Of a DNA stretch of 64,000 nt, positions 44,112-54,000 are shown piece after piece. Made by a program: the position numbers and the translations under genes. How positions within the stretch are numbered: position 1 is the stretch's first letter; the number at the start of each line of letters is the position of its first letter. The notes beneath the pieces are model-generated. The model was not told the DNA's origin and did no database searches. It saw nothing but the letters and a program-made list of their open reading frames with translations. Source of the DNA: Natrinema halophilum (GTDB taxonomy: Archaea > Halobacteriota > Halobacteria > Halobacteriales > Natrialbaceae); NCBI RefSeq assembly GCF_013402815.2, contig NZ_CP058601.1:558001-622000 (forward strand). The letters are read 5' to 3'.

Positions 44112-45857
44112 ATGGACATAAAACTGGGTAAAGACACGAGTGTTCTATTCATAACAGTTGATGCTGCCCGCGCCGACGTTATGGGCAACAATTCAGGTAG
44201 CCCTTCTCCAACGCCGTTCATCAATAATTTATTTGAAAATAACTTCACTCTGGATTCCTGTTTTAGTACCGGATACCCGACTCAGTTTGCATTACCTGGT
44301 TTGATCACATCGACTCTACCGCTTGATTATGGTGGATACGACAAAGGTATTTACACACGGCCTTCATCGATATCGGAACCATTCGAGCAACACGGAATGG
44401 ATACTATCGCGTTTGTGAATGGATTTGCACCAAATTCTCTTTTTGGGTACGACCGAGGATTCCAGCGGTTTCACCACTTCAATAGTTTAGCGTCGATCCT
44501 GGGTAGCTTTATGAATATTTATACAAAATATTATGCAGAGAGGGAGTTCTCCAGTTCCAAATCTAGTGGTTTCTCTTCATATAAGGAATTCGTCAAACGT
44601 TTTTTTCCATTCCTTCGAAAATGGTGTGAAAAGAGAAAGAGAGAAACAGACGAAGGTGATGGAAAATTACCGTTTCTTTCACCAAGGTTGCACGACATCA
44701 ATTGGGAGAGGGCCATTTCAGTAATTGAAGCGGCTATAGAAGAATACGAGGAAAAACAGGACCAGTTTGTTCGTGATTTGATCAAGGACTATCCAGAGAT
44801 CGATGCTATTGAATCATTGCGAGATGCAGAGAATTGGAACGGTATTGACCTCGCGTTTTCGAGGATACGGCGTCTGGAATTCCAAGCTCTCAAGATGATA
44901 GGTGGGACGAATCCGTACTTCGTTTCGGTAGCCAAGAATGAAGGTTTGAAACCAAGTTTAAAAGAGATCAAATCTTGGGCAGAAGCGCCACTAATATCAC
45001 CTGGTAGTTCCTCATGTGGGTATATTTTTGCAAACCTTTTTAATTATATACAAGATACGGAGAATTCCTTCTTCGCATGGACTCACCTCATTGACGCTCA
45101 TTCTAATAATTATTTCTCATGGGAGATCAGCGACAGTTCATGTCCATTTCCTCATATGTCTAATACATTGGAAAGAGAGTTGTTATCACATCTTCGTTAT
45201 ATGCGATCCATGCGACCGTGGCAATTAAATGGCTCTCCAAAATACGATTTAGGTCTCCGTACTATTGATTTGAATCTAGAAAATTTCCTGAACAGGGTGT
45301 ACGAGTCAATGGACAATCCTCCTCTAGTAGTTATTACAGCTGATCACGGTCATGAAGTGTTACCATCCCGGTCTGGCCATCATGCAACTCATTTCTATGA
45401 CGAGTTATTGCATATTCCGGTTGCTTTCGTTCATCCCTCAATGCCGTCCGAATCGTTCGAAGGTTTGTGTTCTTCGATGGATATTGCCCCGACGCTTTTC
45501 GACATACTAGGATTCAATATCCCATCGGGCTTTCAAGGAACTCCAGTATCACAGTTATCAAAAAAGGGACGTGAATACATCATTGCAGAAGATTATGGTA
45601 GAGGTCCGATTGATCCAGTCAAGAAGTCACCAAACGTGTGTATTCGCTCTGCTGAACGCAAGATTGTTTATTCTCCAACCGAGTCAAGTGACCTTGATAC
45701 CGAGATAAAATCTGCTTACAATCTTGATTCAGATCCAATGGAGCTAGAATCTATAGATATTGATGATATCAATAAACGGTTTGACATCTTGGTGGATCGT
45801 GCTCGGACCCGTTGTAAGGAGATTGAGGAGTCAATCGCAACTCGTCACGAGTTATGA
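44112..45857 (+). CDS. Alkaline-phosphatase-superfamily (sulfatase-like) protein
   Basis: A 581-aa protein of the sulfatase/phosphoglycerol-transferase part of the alkaline phosphatase superfamily. Metal-binding elements are visible: SVLFITVDAARADVMG at the N-terminus and VVITADHGHEVLPSRSGHHA with THFYDELLHIPVAFVHP at the C-terminus. The nucleophile site reads FSTGYPTQFALPG, with threonine in place of the sulfatase Cys/Ser. GC is clearly lower than in its neighbours, which suggests recent transfer. Such enzymes remove or transfer sulfate or phospho groups on surface glycans; either is possible here. No signal peptide is seen. Confidence 0.75.
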   Translation: MDIKLGKDTSVLFITVDAARADVMGNNSGSPSPTPFINNLFENNFTLDSCFSTGYPTQFALPGLITSTLPLDYGGYDKGIYTRPSSISEPFEQHGMDTIAFVNGFAPNSLFGYDRGFQRFHHFNSLASILGSFMNIYTKYYAEREFSSSKSSGFSSYKEFVKRFFPFLRKWCEKRKRETDEGDGKLPFLSPRLHDINWERAISVIEAAIEEYEEKQDQFVRDLIKDYPEIDAIESLRDAENWNGIDLAFSRIRRLEFQALKMIGGTNPYFVSVAKNEGLKPSLKEIKSWAEAPLISPGSSSCGYIFANLFNYIQDTENSFFAWTHLIDAHSNNYFSWEISDSSCPFPHMSNTLERELLSHLRYMRSMRPWQLNGSPKYDLGLRTIDLNLENFLNRVYESMDNPPLVVITADHGHEVLPSRSGHHATHFYDELLHIPVAFVHPSMPSESFEGLCSSMDIAPTLFDILGFNIPSGFQGTPVSQLSKKGREYIIAEDYGRGPIDPVKKSPNVCIRSAERKIVYSPTESSDLDTEIKSAYNLDSDPMELESIDIDDINKRFDILVDRARTRCKEIEESIATRHEL

Positions 45858-45892
45858 TTACATTTAAAAAAATGTAAAGCAGTATTGGAGTC

Positions 45893-46705
45893 ATGCAGAA
45901 AGTCTACCGGTACAATAAAAACGAATCGTACTGGGAAGATAGATGGGAAAACGCCGGTGTAGACAAGCAAACGTTTGATCGGCTCGATTTTTATCCAATA
46001 AAATACGCAAAGATGGTTATTGACGACCTCTCACCGTCGTCGGAAATCCTTGAGGCTGGCTGTGGTCCCGGTCGTCTCTACTTCCATTTCGACGAGAGGG
46101 GGTACGACATGACTGGCGTCGACTTTAGTTCCACTGCGATCGATCACATACGGGAGATAGATCCCGATGCAGATGTCGAAGTAGCCGACGTTCGCGATCT
46201 CCCGTTTCCAGACGAATCGTTCGATGCTGTGCTAGCTTTTGGGCTCTTTCATAATTTCGGTGATCCCCAGGACCTCGCGGCGGCCTTCTCCGAAACCGCT
46301 CGAGTTCTGAAACCGGGTGGTCGCATCGTGCTCTCTGTTCGATGTGACAGTCTGGAGAACCACCTCATCGAGTACATAACAGCGTGGAAATCCGAGCAAC
46401 GTGGTGAAAAAGAGTTTCACAAGCTCCACTTCACTAGAAACGATGTCGAGTTTTATATAACGAGCACCGGGTTAACCCTGAAAGATGTAGAATTCGCCCG
46501 AAACGTGTCCTTCCTGTTTAAATTCGATTCGCTGCGTGCGCCGCACATGCGGGGCGAGAGCTTTGACGAGTCCGTGGCCCGAGCGAGCGGATTCCAACTT
46601 TTCGAAATTGGGGACGCGATTGACACGACCCTCCATACCCTCTTTCCGAAGCAGTTCTCTAACGAACTTGTCGCGTTCGCACAGAAACCCGAGACCGAGG
46701 GGTAA
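45893..46705 (+). CDS. Class I SAM-dependent methyltransferase
   Basis: A 270-aa methyltransferase: motif I ILEAGCGPGRLYFHFDERGY, acidic motif II (TGVDFSSTAIDHI), and post-motif region LPFPDESFDAVLAFGLFHNF. It lies 35 bases after the sulfatase-like gene on the plus strand and converges with the glycan cluster on the minus strand. If the cluster makes a phosphoramidate as in Campylobacter, this enzyme could add the O-methyl group; the substrate is otherwise unknown. Confidence 0.85.
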   Translation: MQKVYRYNKNESYWEDRWENAGVDKQTFDRLDFYPIKYAKMVIDDLSPSSEILEAGCGPGRLYFHFDERGYDMTGVDFSSTAIDHIREIDPDADVEVADVRDLPFPDESFDAVLAFGLFHNFGDPQDLAAAFSETARVLKPGGRIVLSVRCDSLENHLIEYITAWKSEQRGEKEFHKLHFTRNDVEFYITSTGLTLKDVEFARNVSFLFKFDSLRAPHMRGESFDESVARASGFQLFEIGDAIDTTLHTLFPKQFSNELVAFAQKPETEG

Positions 46706-46744
46706 TCCCCGACGTAGTCATCCGAGCAGACGACCGCTCGCTGT

Positions 46745-47497
46745 TCACGAGTCGTATCTGACAAACACGTCATCAGCCGCCATCCGTTCGGAAACCCGCT
46801 CGTGATCCTCCGGCGAATCGATCGAGTATGTTTCGCGGTCTGTCTCGACTACGTGGACGGGGTGGCCGTGCTCAAGCAGGCGTAACATATCGATTGACTC
46901 CGCGGCCTCCAAAGGCGTTTCCTCAAGTTGGGTGTACTTACGGAGGAGTTCGCGCTCAAACGGGACCACACACACCTGGTGAAAAACCGGGACAGATCCG
47001 TATCCAGTTGAACGGAGGTATGGAATGGGTGCACGGGTGAAGTATAGTGCCGCCCCGCTCTCATCGACGACTATCTTAATGCTGTTCGGATCCCGATGTA
47101 TCTGCTCGTCCCGTATCGGTCTCCCGAGGTTAGCTACTCCGACATCCTCGCGCTCTTGTACTGCCGAAACAGCTTCGTCTATCATTTCCGGAGTGATCAG
47201 TGGCTCATCAACGTGTACTGCAACAATGATGTCTGCGTCAAAAGACTCTGCCGCCTCTGCGACGCGATCGGTTCCCCGCTTATGGACTCCAGTGTCAATA
47301 GCCTCGCCACCGAATGATTCTGTCGCGTCCCGGATTTCAGAGTCGGGCGTGGCAACGTATGTCTCGTCGACTGACGGACTCAGCTGACACCGTCGATAGA
47401 CGTGCTCCACCATCGGCAGTCCCCGGATGTCACAGAGGGGCTTTCCGGGGTATCGAGTAGAATCCATCCGAGCAGGAATGACAGCTGCGACTTGCAT
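46745..47497 (-). CDS. CMP-sugar synthetase (KdsB-like cytidylyltransferase)
   Basis: A 250-aa cytidylyltransferase of the 3-deoxy-manno-octulosonate / acylneuraminate CMP-transferase family. The N-terminal VAAVIPARMDSTRYPGKPL is the CTP-binding loop, followed by GVHKRGTDRVAEA and VHVDEPLITPEMI (metal-binding Asp). The C-terminal HPVHVVETDRETYSIDSPED fits KdsB. It activates an acidic sugar with CTP. The true start is 47497 (MQVAAVIP). It follows the formyltransferase gene after 127 bases, perhaps from its own promoter. Confidence 0.88.
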   Translation of the reverse strand: MQVAAVIPARMDSTRYPGKPLCDIRGLPMVEHVYRRCQLSPSVDETYVATPDSEIRDATESFGGEAIDTGVHKRGTDRVAEAAESFDADIIVAVHVDEPLITPEMIDEAVSAVQEREDVGVANLGRPIRDEQIHRDPNSIKIVVDESGAALYFTRAPIPYLRSTGYGSVPVFHQVCVVPFERELLRKYTQLEETPLEAAESIDMLRLLEHGHPVHVVETDRETYSIDSPEDHERVSERMAADDVFVRYDS

Positions 47498-47624
47498 ACA
47501 ATCAACTACCCCATACTGAAACATAGGTAGTTTGGCTGTTGGCCATTCGATACGGGCTACTTCTTGAGTCGACCCCGGTCGACCAACTCTCAAGTACCGC
47601 TCCGGCTGAGAGGAGTTGGTGCAC

Positions 47625-48377
47625 TCACTCCTTGACGCGAAGCATCGTGAGGTGCTTGAGGACGGGGTGAACGATAAAGTACGTCTCCCCCTCATCGGTC
47701 CGTTGGGGCCGCCTGTCGAGTTCTCCCGTTTCCTCGTACTGCGAAAGGACGTCGACCAGGAGGCGCGACCGAATCCACGGATCGTAGTACAGATCCAGTG
47801 TCTCGGGATTCTCGGGAGGGGGATACACCTGCTGGCCGACAACTGGCCCTTGGTCAATCTGCTCATTCATAATAAATGCCGTCGCCCCACATTGTCCGTC
47901 CGCGAGAAGCGAGTAATAGACGGTCGTGCTGCCCCGGTAGTCGGGCAGTATCCCAGCGTGCACGTGCAGAAACTCTGGTCCAACGGTGAGCACGTCACCG
48001 TCCAGGATCACCCCGCCCGGCCCCGAATATACCAGCAGATCCTGATCGAGCTCCCCCACGGCTGCGACAACCGCGTCGTCGTTGGGGTTCAAGGTTTCGA
48101 CAGTCTGGTAGGGCACACCGGCGTCGTCGAAGCGCTCTCGAACGGACCGGTTGGTCTCTAAGTCCGGATCTTCGGGCAGGACTGCGTCGTCGTTGCTGTC
48201 GTCGTCGGACGCGTCCTCGGACTGACGGCGGCGTTGCTCGGCCGTCTCGGTCATCGAGTCGACCAGACAGATCGCAGTTTCGGGCAACAGGTCGTTTCGT
48301 TCCAGCACATCCAGGTAGATCCGACTCCGATTCGACGGCGCAGCGAGCATGGCAACGTTCGACATCACGTCGCTCAT
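47625..48377 (-). CDS. Formyltransferase-family protein
   Basis: A 250-aa protein of the methionyl-tRNA/sugar formyltransferase fold. FLHVHAGILPDYRGSTTVYY and the later EQIDQGPVVGQQVYPP match the N10-formyl-THF transferase core, but the usual Asn of the NxH pair is His (HVH). An internal acidic insertion (SEDASDDDSNDDAV) is present. Sugar N-formyltransferases occur in surface glycan clusters. Start 48377 (MSDVMSNVAM), overlapping the upstream gene by four bases. Confidence 0.75.
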   Translation of the reverse strand: MSDVMSNVAMLAAPSNRSRIYLDVLERNDLLPETAICLVDSMTETAEQRRRQSEDASDDDSNDDAVLPEDPDLETNRSVRERFDDAGVPYQTVETLNPNDDAVVAAVGELDQDLLVYSGPGGVILDGDVLTVGPEFLHVHAGILPDYRGSTTVYYSLLADGQCGATAFIMNEQIDQGPVVGQQVYPPPENPETLDLYYDPWIRSRLLVDVLSQYEETGELDRRPQRTDEGETYFIVHPVLKHLTMLRVKE

Positions 48378-49093
48378 TGCTCTACCCCCACAGACGTCGC
48401 GAGCGCCTGCATGGCATCGCGTTCGACAGCCAGCGCGAGATACGTCACCGCAAGCGTCCCCTGGTCGTCGATCGACTCGTGCCTCGAAGAGAGCAGGTCG
48501 CCGAGTTTGAGTGCCACGTTTAGGTACTTGAGGTTCCCCGTGCGTTCGTGTGAGACGAGCGCGACGAGCGAAAGGAGCGGATACGCGACGCACGGCGCAG
48601 GCTCGTCGTCGATCGGGTCCATGTCACTGTCGTATCTGGCAGAGAGGCGCTTGTCGACCTCGTACCGTTTGGTCAGGCAGTCGAGCCATGTTCTAGCGAT
48701 CTCCCCATTGAGCGGTCGGTCGCCGGGATAGCCGAGCAGGGACGCCTCGAGTTCGACTGTCTCAATCTGATCGACCTGGTCCCGGTCCGGGACCTGTCCG
48801 AACGCCGCTGTGAATTCGGTGACATCCGATTTCGTGCGCGACTCCAATCTCGGGAGTGACCGTTCAATCTCCCGGGAGGGGTCCGTTCCGACCGCCTCGA
48901 GGAGGCCCCGCCAGTGGGAGGCGTCAGACGAACAACGCCCGGAGACAGACGCCTCGATACTGTCGAGGACGGACGCTCTGTCTCGTTCGTACGCGTCGAG
49001 AAACGGGCGGCCGTGTACCTCGCTGTACTCGTAGCTTTCCGGTTCTTCAAGCAGATCACGGTCGGTGTACTCGTACGGGATGTTCGGTGTCAT
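48374..49093 (-). CDS. Uncharacterised protein of the phosphoramidate-type cluster
   Basis: A 239-aa protein starting MTPNIPYEYTDRDLLEEPES. It is soluble and mostly helical; residues about 165-225 (AYPLLSLVALVSHERTGNLK) suggest a helical repeat. No catalytic motif is recognised. It overlaps the APS-kinase-like gene upstream and the formyltransferase downstream by four bases each, so it is a core member of the operon. Confidence 0.7.
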   Translation of the reverse strand: MTPNIPYEYTDRDLLEEPESYEYSEVHGRPFLDAYERDRASVLDSIEASVSGRCSSDASHWRGLLEAVGTDPSREIERSLPRLESRTKSDVTEFTAAFGQVPDRDQVDQIETVELEASLLGYPGDRPLNGEIARTWLDCLTKRYEVDKRLSARYDSDMDPIDDEPAPCVAYPLLSLVALVSHERTGNLKYLNVALKLGDLLSSRHESIDDQGTLAVTYLALAVERDAMQALATSVGVEQ

Positions 49094-49611
49094 GGGAACG
49101 GTGAGTCGTCGGGAAGTGCGTCCAGAATGCGGTCGGCGAGCACGTCCGGGTCCGTCGGTGGGTCGTCGTTTTCGAGGACGAGATCGGGGTCTTCCGGCGT
49201 TTCGAACGGGATGTCGACGCCGACGACGTTTTCGATCTCGCCCCGTTCGGCCCTGGCATAGAGGTCTTTCGCGTCGCGTCGCTTGAGCGTCTCCATCGGG
49301 ACCTCGAGGTACACCTCGAAGTACGACGAGAGGTTCTGGCGGTTCCACTGACGGTGTTCCTTGAACAGTGAGAGGACACAACAGACCGCGTGGATGCCCT
49401 GATCGTCGAGGAGTTTCCCGAGACGACAGTACCGCCAGCCGTTCTCGTACCGGGCTTTCTCCGTGTGTCCGATGTCGTCTCCCCAGACCTCTCGGAGGTG
49501 GTCTCCGTCGAGAAAGAGGACGTCGTTTCGCTCGCGTTTAATCTTTTTGTAGAGTTCGTGACCGACTGTCGTCTTCCCCGCAGACGAGAGTCCGACGAGC
49601 CAGAGTATCAT
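49090..49611 (-). CDS. APS-kinase-like protein; candidate CDP-amidate 3'-kinase
   Basis: A 173-aa P-loop kinase that standard annotation would call CysC: Walker A ILWLVGLSSAGKTTVGHELY, FLDGDHLREVWGDDIGHTEK and YFEVYLEVPMETLKRRDAKD. No ATP sulfurylase is present. In Campylobacter jejuni the homologous gene (Cj1415) is a cytidine diphosphoramidate kinase, adding phosphate to the 3' hydroxyl of CDP-NH2. Since homologues of the other three pathway enzymes lie directly upstream, that role is preferred here. Overlaps the downstream gene by four bases. Confidence 0.75.
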   Translation of the reverse strand: MILWLVGLSSAGKTTVGHELYKKIKRERNDVLFLDGDHLREVWGDDIGHTEKARYENGWRYCRLGKLLDDQGIHAVCCVLSLFKEHRQWNRQNLSSYFEVYLEVPMETLKRRDAKDLYARAERGEIENVVGVDIPFETPEDPDLVLENDDPPTDPDVLADRILDALPDDSPFP

Positions 49612-49619
49612 CCTGCTAT

Positions 49620-50444
49620 CTATCCGGAAAACTCCGACCGGTCGATATTAAGCGTACCGTCCTCCGTCGGCGTGCATACGGAGCGAGCGATGTCGAGGTC
49701 GCGTGGCGTGTCTATCTCGACCCACCCGCCCTGGATTCGGGCTGCGTGGACCGGCACGTCACGCTCGATCATCCCCTGGAGGAGATCCGTCATGTGGATG
49801 TCCTCGAAGGACCGTTTGGTCCCCGTCGATCGGACGCCCTCCGCTTCGGCGCGTTCCAGCGCCGCGTACGTCTCGCGGAGGCGATCAATCCCCGCCGGGG
49901 AGAATTTCATCAGTCCGATGTACTGGGCCTCGGGTGCGTCGATCGACTCAACCCTCTCTCCGATAGACGTTATCCGATCGCCGTCGAAGGCGAGGCTCTC
50001 GGCGTCTTCGACGGGTTCCTCGTGGCGGCGCGTCCAGTAGGACTGCCAGTCCTCGTCGACGGCGACGACGACATCGCGTGGGTCTTCGAGGACCGTTTTG
50101 AGCACTGTCGGCGTATAGAGGATGTCACTGTATGAGATGACGACTGTCCCCTCCAGCGAGTCCGATCCACACCAGAGCGACCGCACCATATCCGTGTTCG
50201 CGTAGTCCGGGTTCCGGTGGATCGTGACATCGTCGTCGACCTGGTCGTCGATGCTGTCACCGAGGTATCCAGTGACGACCGCCCGATCCTCGATACCGGT
50301 GTGTCGAGCGGTGTCCAGCAACCAGCTCAGAAGCGACCGGTCTGCGACGGAAACCATCGCTTTCGGTTTGTCGTCTGTGATCGGGCGGAGACGAGTACCT
50401 TGACCGGCGGCCAGACAGAGCCAGGTGACGGCGTCGGCTACCAC
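49620..50444 (-). CDS. Nucleotidyltransferase; candidate CTP:phosphoglutamine cytidylyltransferase
   Basis: A 274-aa nucleotidyltransferase (sugar NTP-transferase fold): CLAAGQGTRLRPITDDKPKA is the nucleotide-binding loop, DILYTPTVL holds a metal-binding region, and HMTDLLQGMIERDVPVHAAR and GGWVEIDTPRDL close the domain. The likely start is the GTG at 50444, inside the end of the upstream gene. In the Campylobacter phosphoramidate pathway the enzyme of this type (Cj1416) joins CTP and L-glutamine phosphate to CDP-L-glutamine; gene order supports the same role. Confidence 0.78.
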   Translation of the reverse strand: MVADAVTWLCLAAGQGTRLRPITDDKPKAMVSVADRSLLSWLLDTARHTGIEDRAVVTGYLGDSIDDQVDDDVTIHRNPDYANTDMVRSLWCGSDSLEGTVVISYSDILYTPTVLKTVLEDPRDVVVAVDEDWQSYWTRRHEEPVEDAESLAFDGDRITSIGERVESIDAPEAQYIGLMKFSPAGIDRLRETYAALERAEAEGVRSTGTKRSFEDIHMTDLLQGMIERDVPVHAARIQGGWVEIDTPRDLDIARSVCTPTEDGTLNIDRSEFSG

Positions 50445-51088
50445 GTAAATTCCCCCTCTAGAAAGCGCGTGACGAGTCGGTCGAGCGGCTCGCGATCCGG
50501 GAGTGGTCGCTCCGGGTGCCACTGTATCGTGAGGACCGGTCGGTCGGGGTGATACAGCCCCTCGACGATCCGACCGCCGTCCGCGAAGGCATACTGTTCG
50601 AGTGGTGGTGCAACACCCTCGGGTGTAACGCCCATGTCGTGATATGAGTTGACAGTGAGCGACTCACCGACCATCGAACGGAACGGCTCTTCTTCTATCC
50701 GCATCCCGTGCTCCGTCCCTGCGTGTGCCCCGTGGTCTACGTGTTCTTCCACGGCGACGATGTCACCGCCGTAGTAAGAATTGACGAACTGGTGGCCGCG
50801 ACACACACCCAGCACTGGAATGCCCTCCTCGACCACACTGTCGATGAGTGCCCGCTCGGTCCGGTCACGGGGTCGATGTGAGCCGATGTCTTCACCGTTG
50901 GTCAACACCAGCGCATCCGGTGTGACGTCCTCGACGACTGTCGACGGATCCGTGTGGGTGTTGGCAACCGGGATCACGGTTATCCCGTGGTCGTCCAGGT
51001 AGGAACTCCAGTCGCGGCTGAGTGAATCGCGGAGTTCGCCCGTTGCCGGGTCACGGATCGAACGCATCGTGGCTAGAATACAGCTCAT
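50438..51088 (-). CDS. Class I glutamine-amidotransferase-like hydrolase; candidate CDP-glutamine amidohydrolase
   Basis: A 216-aa class I glutamine amidotransferase (peptidase C26-like). The nucleophile cysteine sits in GIPVLGVCRGHQFVN, and the catalytic histidine and glutamate in LTIQWHPERPL. In Campylobacter, Cj1417 of this fold cleaves gamma-glutamyl-CDP to glutamate and cytidine diphosphoramidate. Here the gene begins one base after the glutamine-kinase-like gene and overlaps the cytidylyltransferase gene, so a matching function is likely. The start is the ATG at 51088 (MSCILATMRS). Confidence 0.8.
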   Translation of the reverse strand: MSCILATMRSIRDPATGELRDSLSRDWSSYLDDHGITVIPVANTHTDPSTVVEDVTPDALVLTNGEDIGSHRPRDRTERALIDSVVEEGIPVLGVCRGHQFVNSYYGGDIVAVEEHVDHGAHAGTEHGMRIEEEPFRSMVGESLTVNSYHDMGVTPEGVAPPLEQYAFADGGRIVEGLYHPDRPVLTIQWHPERPLPDREPLDRLVTRFLEGEFTW

Positions 51089-51089
51089 G

Positions 51090-54000
51090 TTAGTTGATTT
51101 TCTCGAAGGTCCCGTCGGCACAGTTGAGTTCGACGACCTCAGCCCCGGTAATATCTTCATAAACGACCTCGCCACAACCTATCGCAGCTGGGAGCCCGAA
51201 CTCGGCAGCTCTGATCGCCATGTGTGAGGCGACGCCGCCGTACTTCGTGATGAGACCGGCGATGTCCGAGCCGAATATCCAGTCGTAGCCGGGATCGGCC
51301 GACGGGATCATCGCGATGCGTCCGTTCAACTCGTCAGGACTCAGGTCTTCGCGTACCTCGACCTGAACGACAGGTGCCCTGGCGGTCTCGTTGGTGATGT
51401 AGTTGGGCTGTTCGGACTTGACTTCGAACGCCCGCACCTCCGATGAATCCCGGATCACGGGTGGAAGCGTGATGCGGTCCTGGATCTGTGCGCGCTTGCT
51501 ACGGTAATTGATAGTTCGGTCGAACTCACGTGACAGTACCGGTGAGGGGTTGGTCGTTGCGGACTGGCAGATTTCCTCGAACGTGAGAGCGGCCAATTCG
51601 TCCGGTTCGAGGTCGTGATACTCTCTTCCGCCCCGACGAAGTAACGTGAGTGCCGCCGAGAGGTTCTTCGTGAACTCAAACTTTGCCAGTTCGCGAAGCG
51701 GGATCGACTCGGTGATGAACGAGATCAGTTCGTCGACGGTGAACGTGAATCCCTCGTCCCGAATGAGTGCTCGAATCCGGTCGCGCGAGTCCTCGAAAAC
51801 CGCCTCCGCCTCCGGAGATAGCGTCGGACTCCACTCGGTCAACTCTGACTCGCGGTCCCGCTCGAGTGCCAGCGGATCCGCATCGAGGCCCCCGTCCACG
51901 TCGAAGTACCCGGAAGGATCCTCGTCGTACCGGGGCGAACAGATGTCGTAGGTTCCGGGCCTGAGATGACCGTATTGCGTGAGAAAGTCCGATTCGTCAA
52001 GTTCCCCCTCGCGCAGTAGCTGCATGTCTGTCGCCAGTTCCTGAGCGATGGTTGGAACCCCCTCCGATATCGTCTCTATCTCTTCGTCGGTGAGGACGCC
52101 CCGCTCGCCGAGAGACCGGAGAAACACGGTTCCGATGAATGCATAGCGGGCGAGAATCGAAAACGGGAGTGTCCCGAACTCGCGGGCGTCGTCGAGAAGG
52201 TGAGTGACGCATCTGATGGTGTCAGACCAGGTCTCCCACTCGTCGTCGAGTAACTGCTGTCGCCGGTCGGCCAGTCGCACGAGGCGGTCACACTGCGTTG
52301 CGATCGGTGCAACGTCCCCGGTGACGATGTCGTCGGTGAGTTCCCGCAGGTGCCGTCGCAGCGTCGCTATTTCCTCGTCTGTAAACCCGGCGTCTTCGAG
52401 TTGTTCCCGGCGCTCGTCGAATGCAAAGTCCAAGCACGTGAACGCGACATCGAATTCGACTTTGTCCTGCAGGTCTGGCTCTGCGGAGAGTCGGTCGACG
52501 TAGTGTTCTACGAGTCGACAGCCCAGGTCGTCCGGGAGCGTCGCTGGGAGAAAGCTGTTAAAGTCGACGAGTGTGTCGATGTACGGTCTGCCAGCGAGCG
52601 TCACCATCAGTGGCTCGGGCCGGACGTCCCGATAGCCGGACTCTGCGCGAGCCCGCGCCCACACGTCGTCAGTAATCAGGTACTCGTAGAGTGAGGTGGC
52701 GAGTAGATCCGGTTCGGTCCCAATCATTTCGGCCGGGTTCCAGTCGGGCATCACGCCGAGAACCGTGCCTTCGCCCAGCACCAGTGGACGAGACCGCTGG
52801 AGTCCTTTGATCGTTTCGGCGACACTTTCGAGTTCGTCAGTGACGTCCCGCGTGTCGTACCGGTCGGCTCCCGTGTGGACCGCGAGCGGTCGCACCTGTA
52901 GGATCGTCACCGTACCGTCGTTATCGACGACGAATTCGACATCTAACGGCGGGTCATTGAGGAGATTGCGTAGTTCTTCGACAGCCGCTCTGACGGACGC
53001 GAGGGAACTATCTCCCTCGAATGTCCTTATCCCGTCCAGTCCATGCCGAAAATACGCCGTTCGTTGACTGGATCCCTCGCCGGCCGTTACAGTGTCGGTA
53101 CGCCCGGTCGTATCGTCGTAATTGATGACGGTGTACCGACCACCCGAGTCGAGGTCTCGCGTGAACGCGACGCCACTCATCGCAACGTCACTGACCTGGG
53201 GCTGGATGAGAACCTGGTCTTCGTCGGCCCGACCGGAGCCGTCCTGGAGACTCTCGACGACCCGTTTGATACTGTCTGTGAGAGCGCGTTTATCTGTCAG
53301 ATCAACGTCGAGTGCGGTGTGAAACGCCCCGGCCTGTGAATCGTGCCATCCGTCCTCGACCACAGCGCTACTCCGGACGACGATGGGATCACTCGAGAAC
53401 GAACTCTGTATGCGATCGACGACACCCTCAGGCGTCTGCTCCCAGGTCGCCACGTCGAAGACGACCTGGTCTAAGATATTCGCTTCCTCGAGGATACCGT
53501 CAAGACGGGCTAACGTATCGGCTTTCGTCCCGAGGAGGAATCTCCCGAGGGCGTTCTGTCTATCGTATGTCTGGACTGTCTCCTCGACTTCCAGCGCACA
53601 GACGTCGGCAGACGAAAGGGTAGCGACGACGTCGTAAAATGACGGGGCCGCCTCATTGTCGGCCCTGGACAACTCCATCACAGCAGACCGAAAGCGCTCG
53701 GTACCACGGTCCGATACCGACGCGGCGCCCAGAAGTCGCGCATCCGGCGGTTGGTCGTCCGGGACGTCCGGCTGGACGGTCCCGTCCTCGAGGAGAACGA
53801 GTTCGTCTTCGGTGAGCATTCGCTTTGCCTCCTGTGCCGCCTCATTTGTTGGGAACCGGGAGACGGCCACTGTGACGTCGCAGTCGACGTTTCGCAGTCG
53901 TGTTATCGCTTCCGGCTGGAGTAGCGTCTCGCCAGTCACGACAATAAGATCACCTTCGAGTAATTGCTGATACTGGGCCAGACCGGATATATTGCTATCA

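Noticed and set aside
49090-49611. Plain call of adenylylsulfate kinase (CysC) for sulfate activation
   Set aside because: No ATP sulfurylase or sulfotransferase is nearby, and the three upstream genes match the phosphoramidate pathway in which an APS-kinase homologue phosphorylates CDP-NH2.
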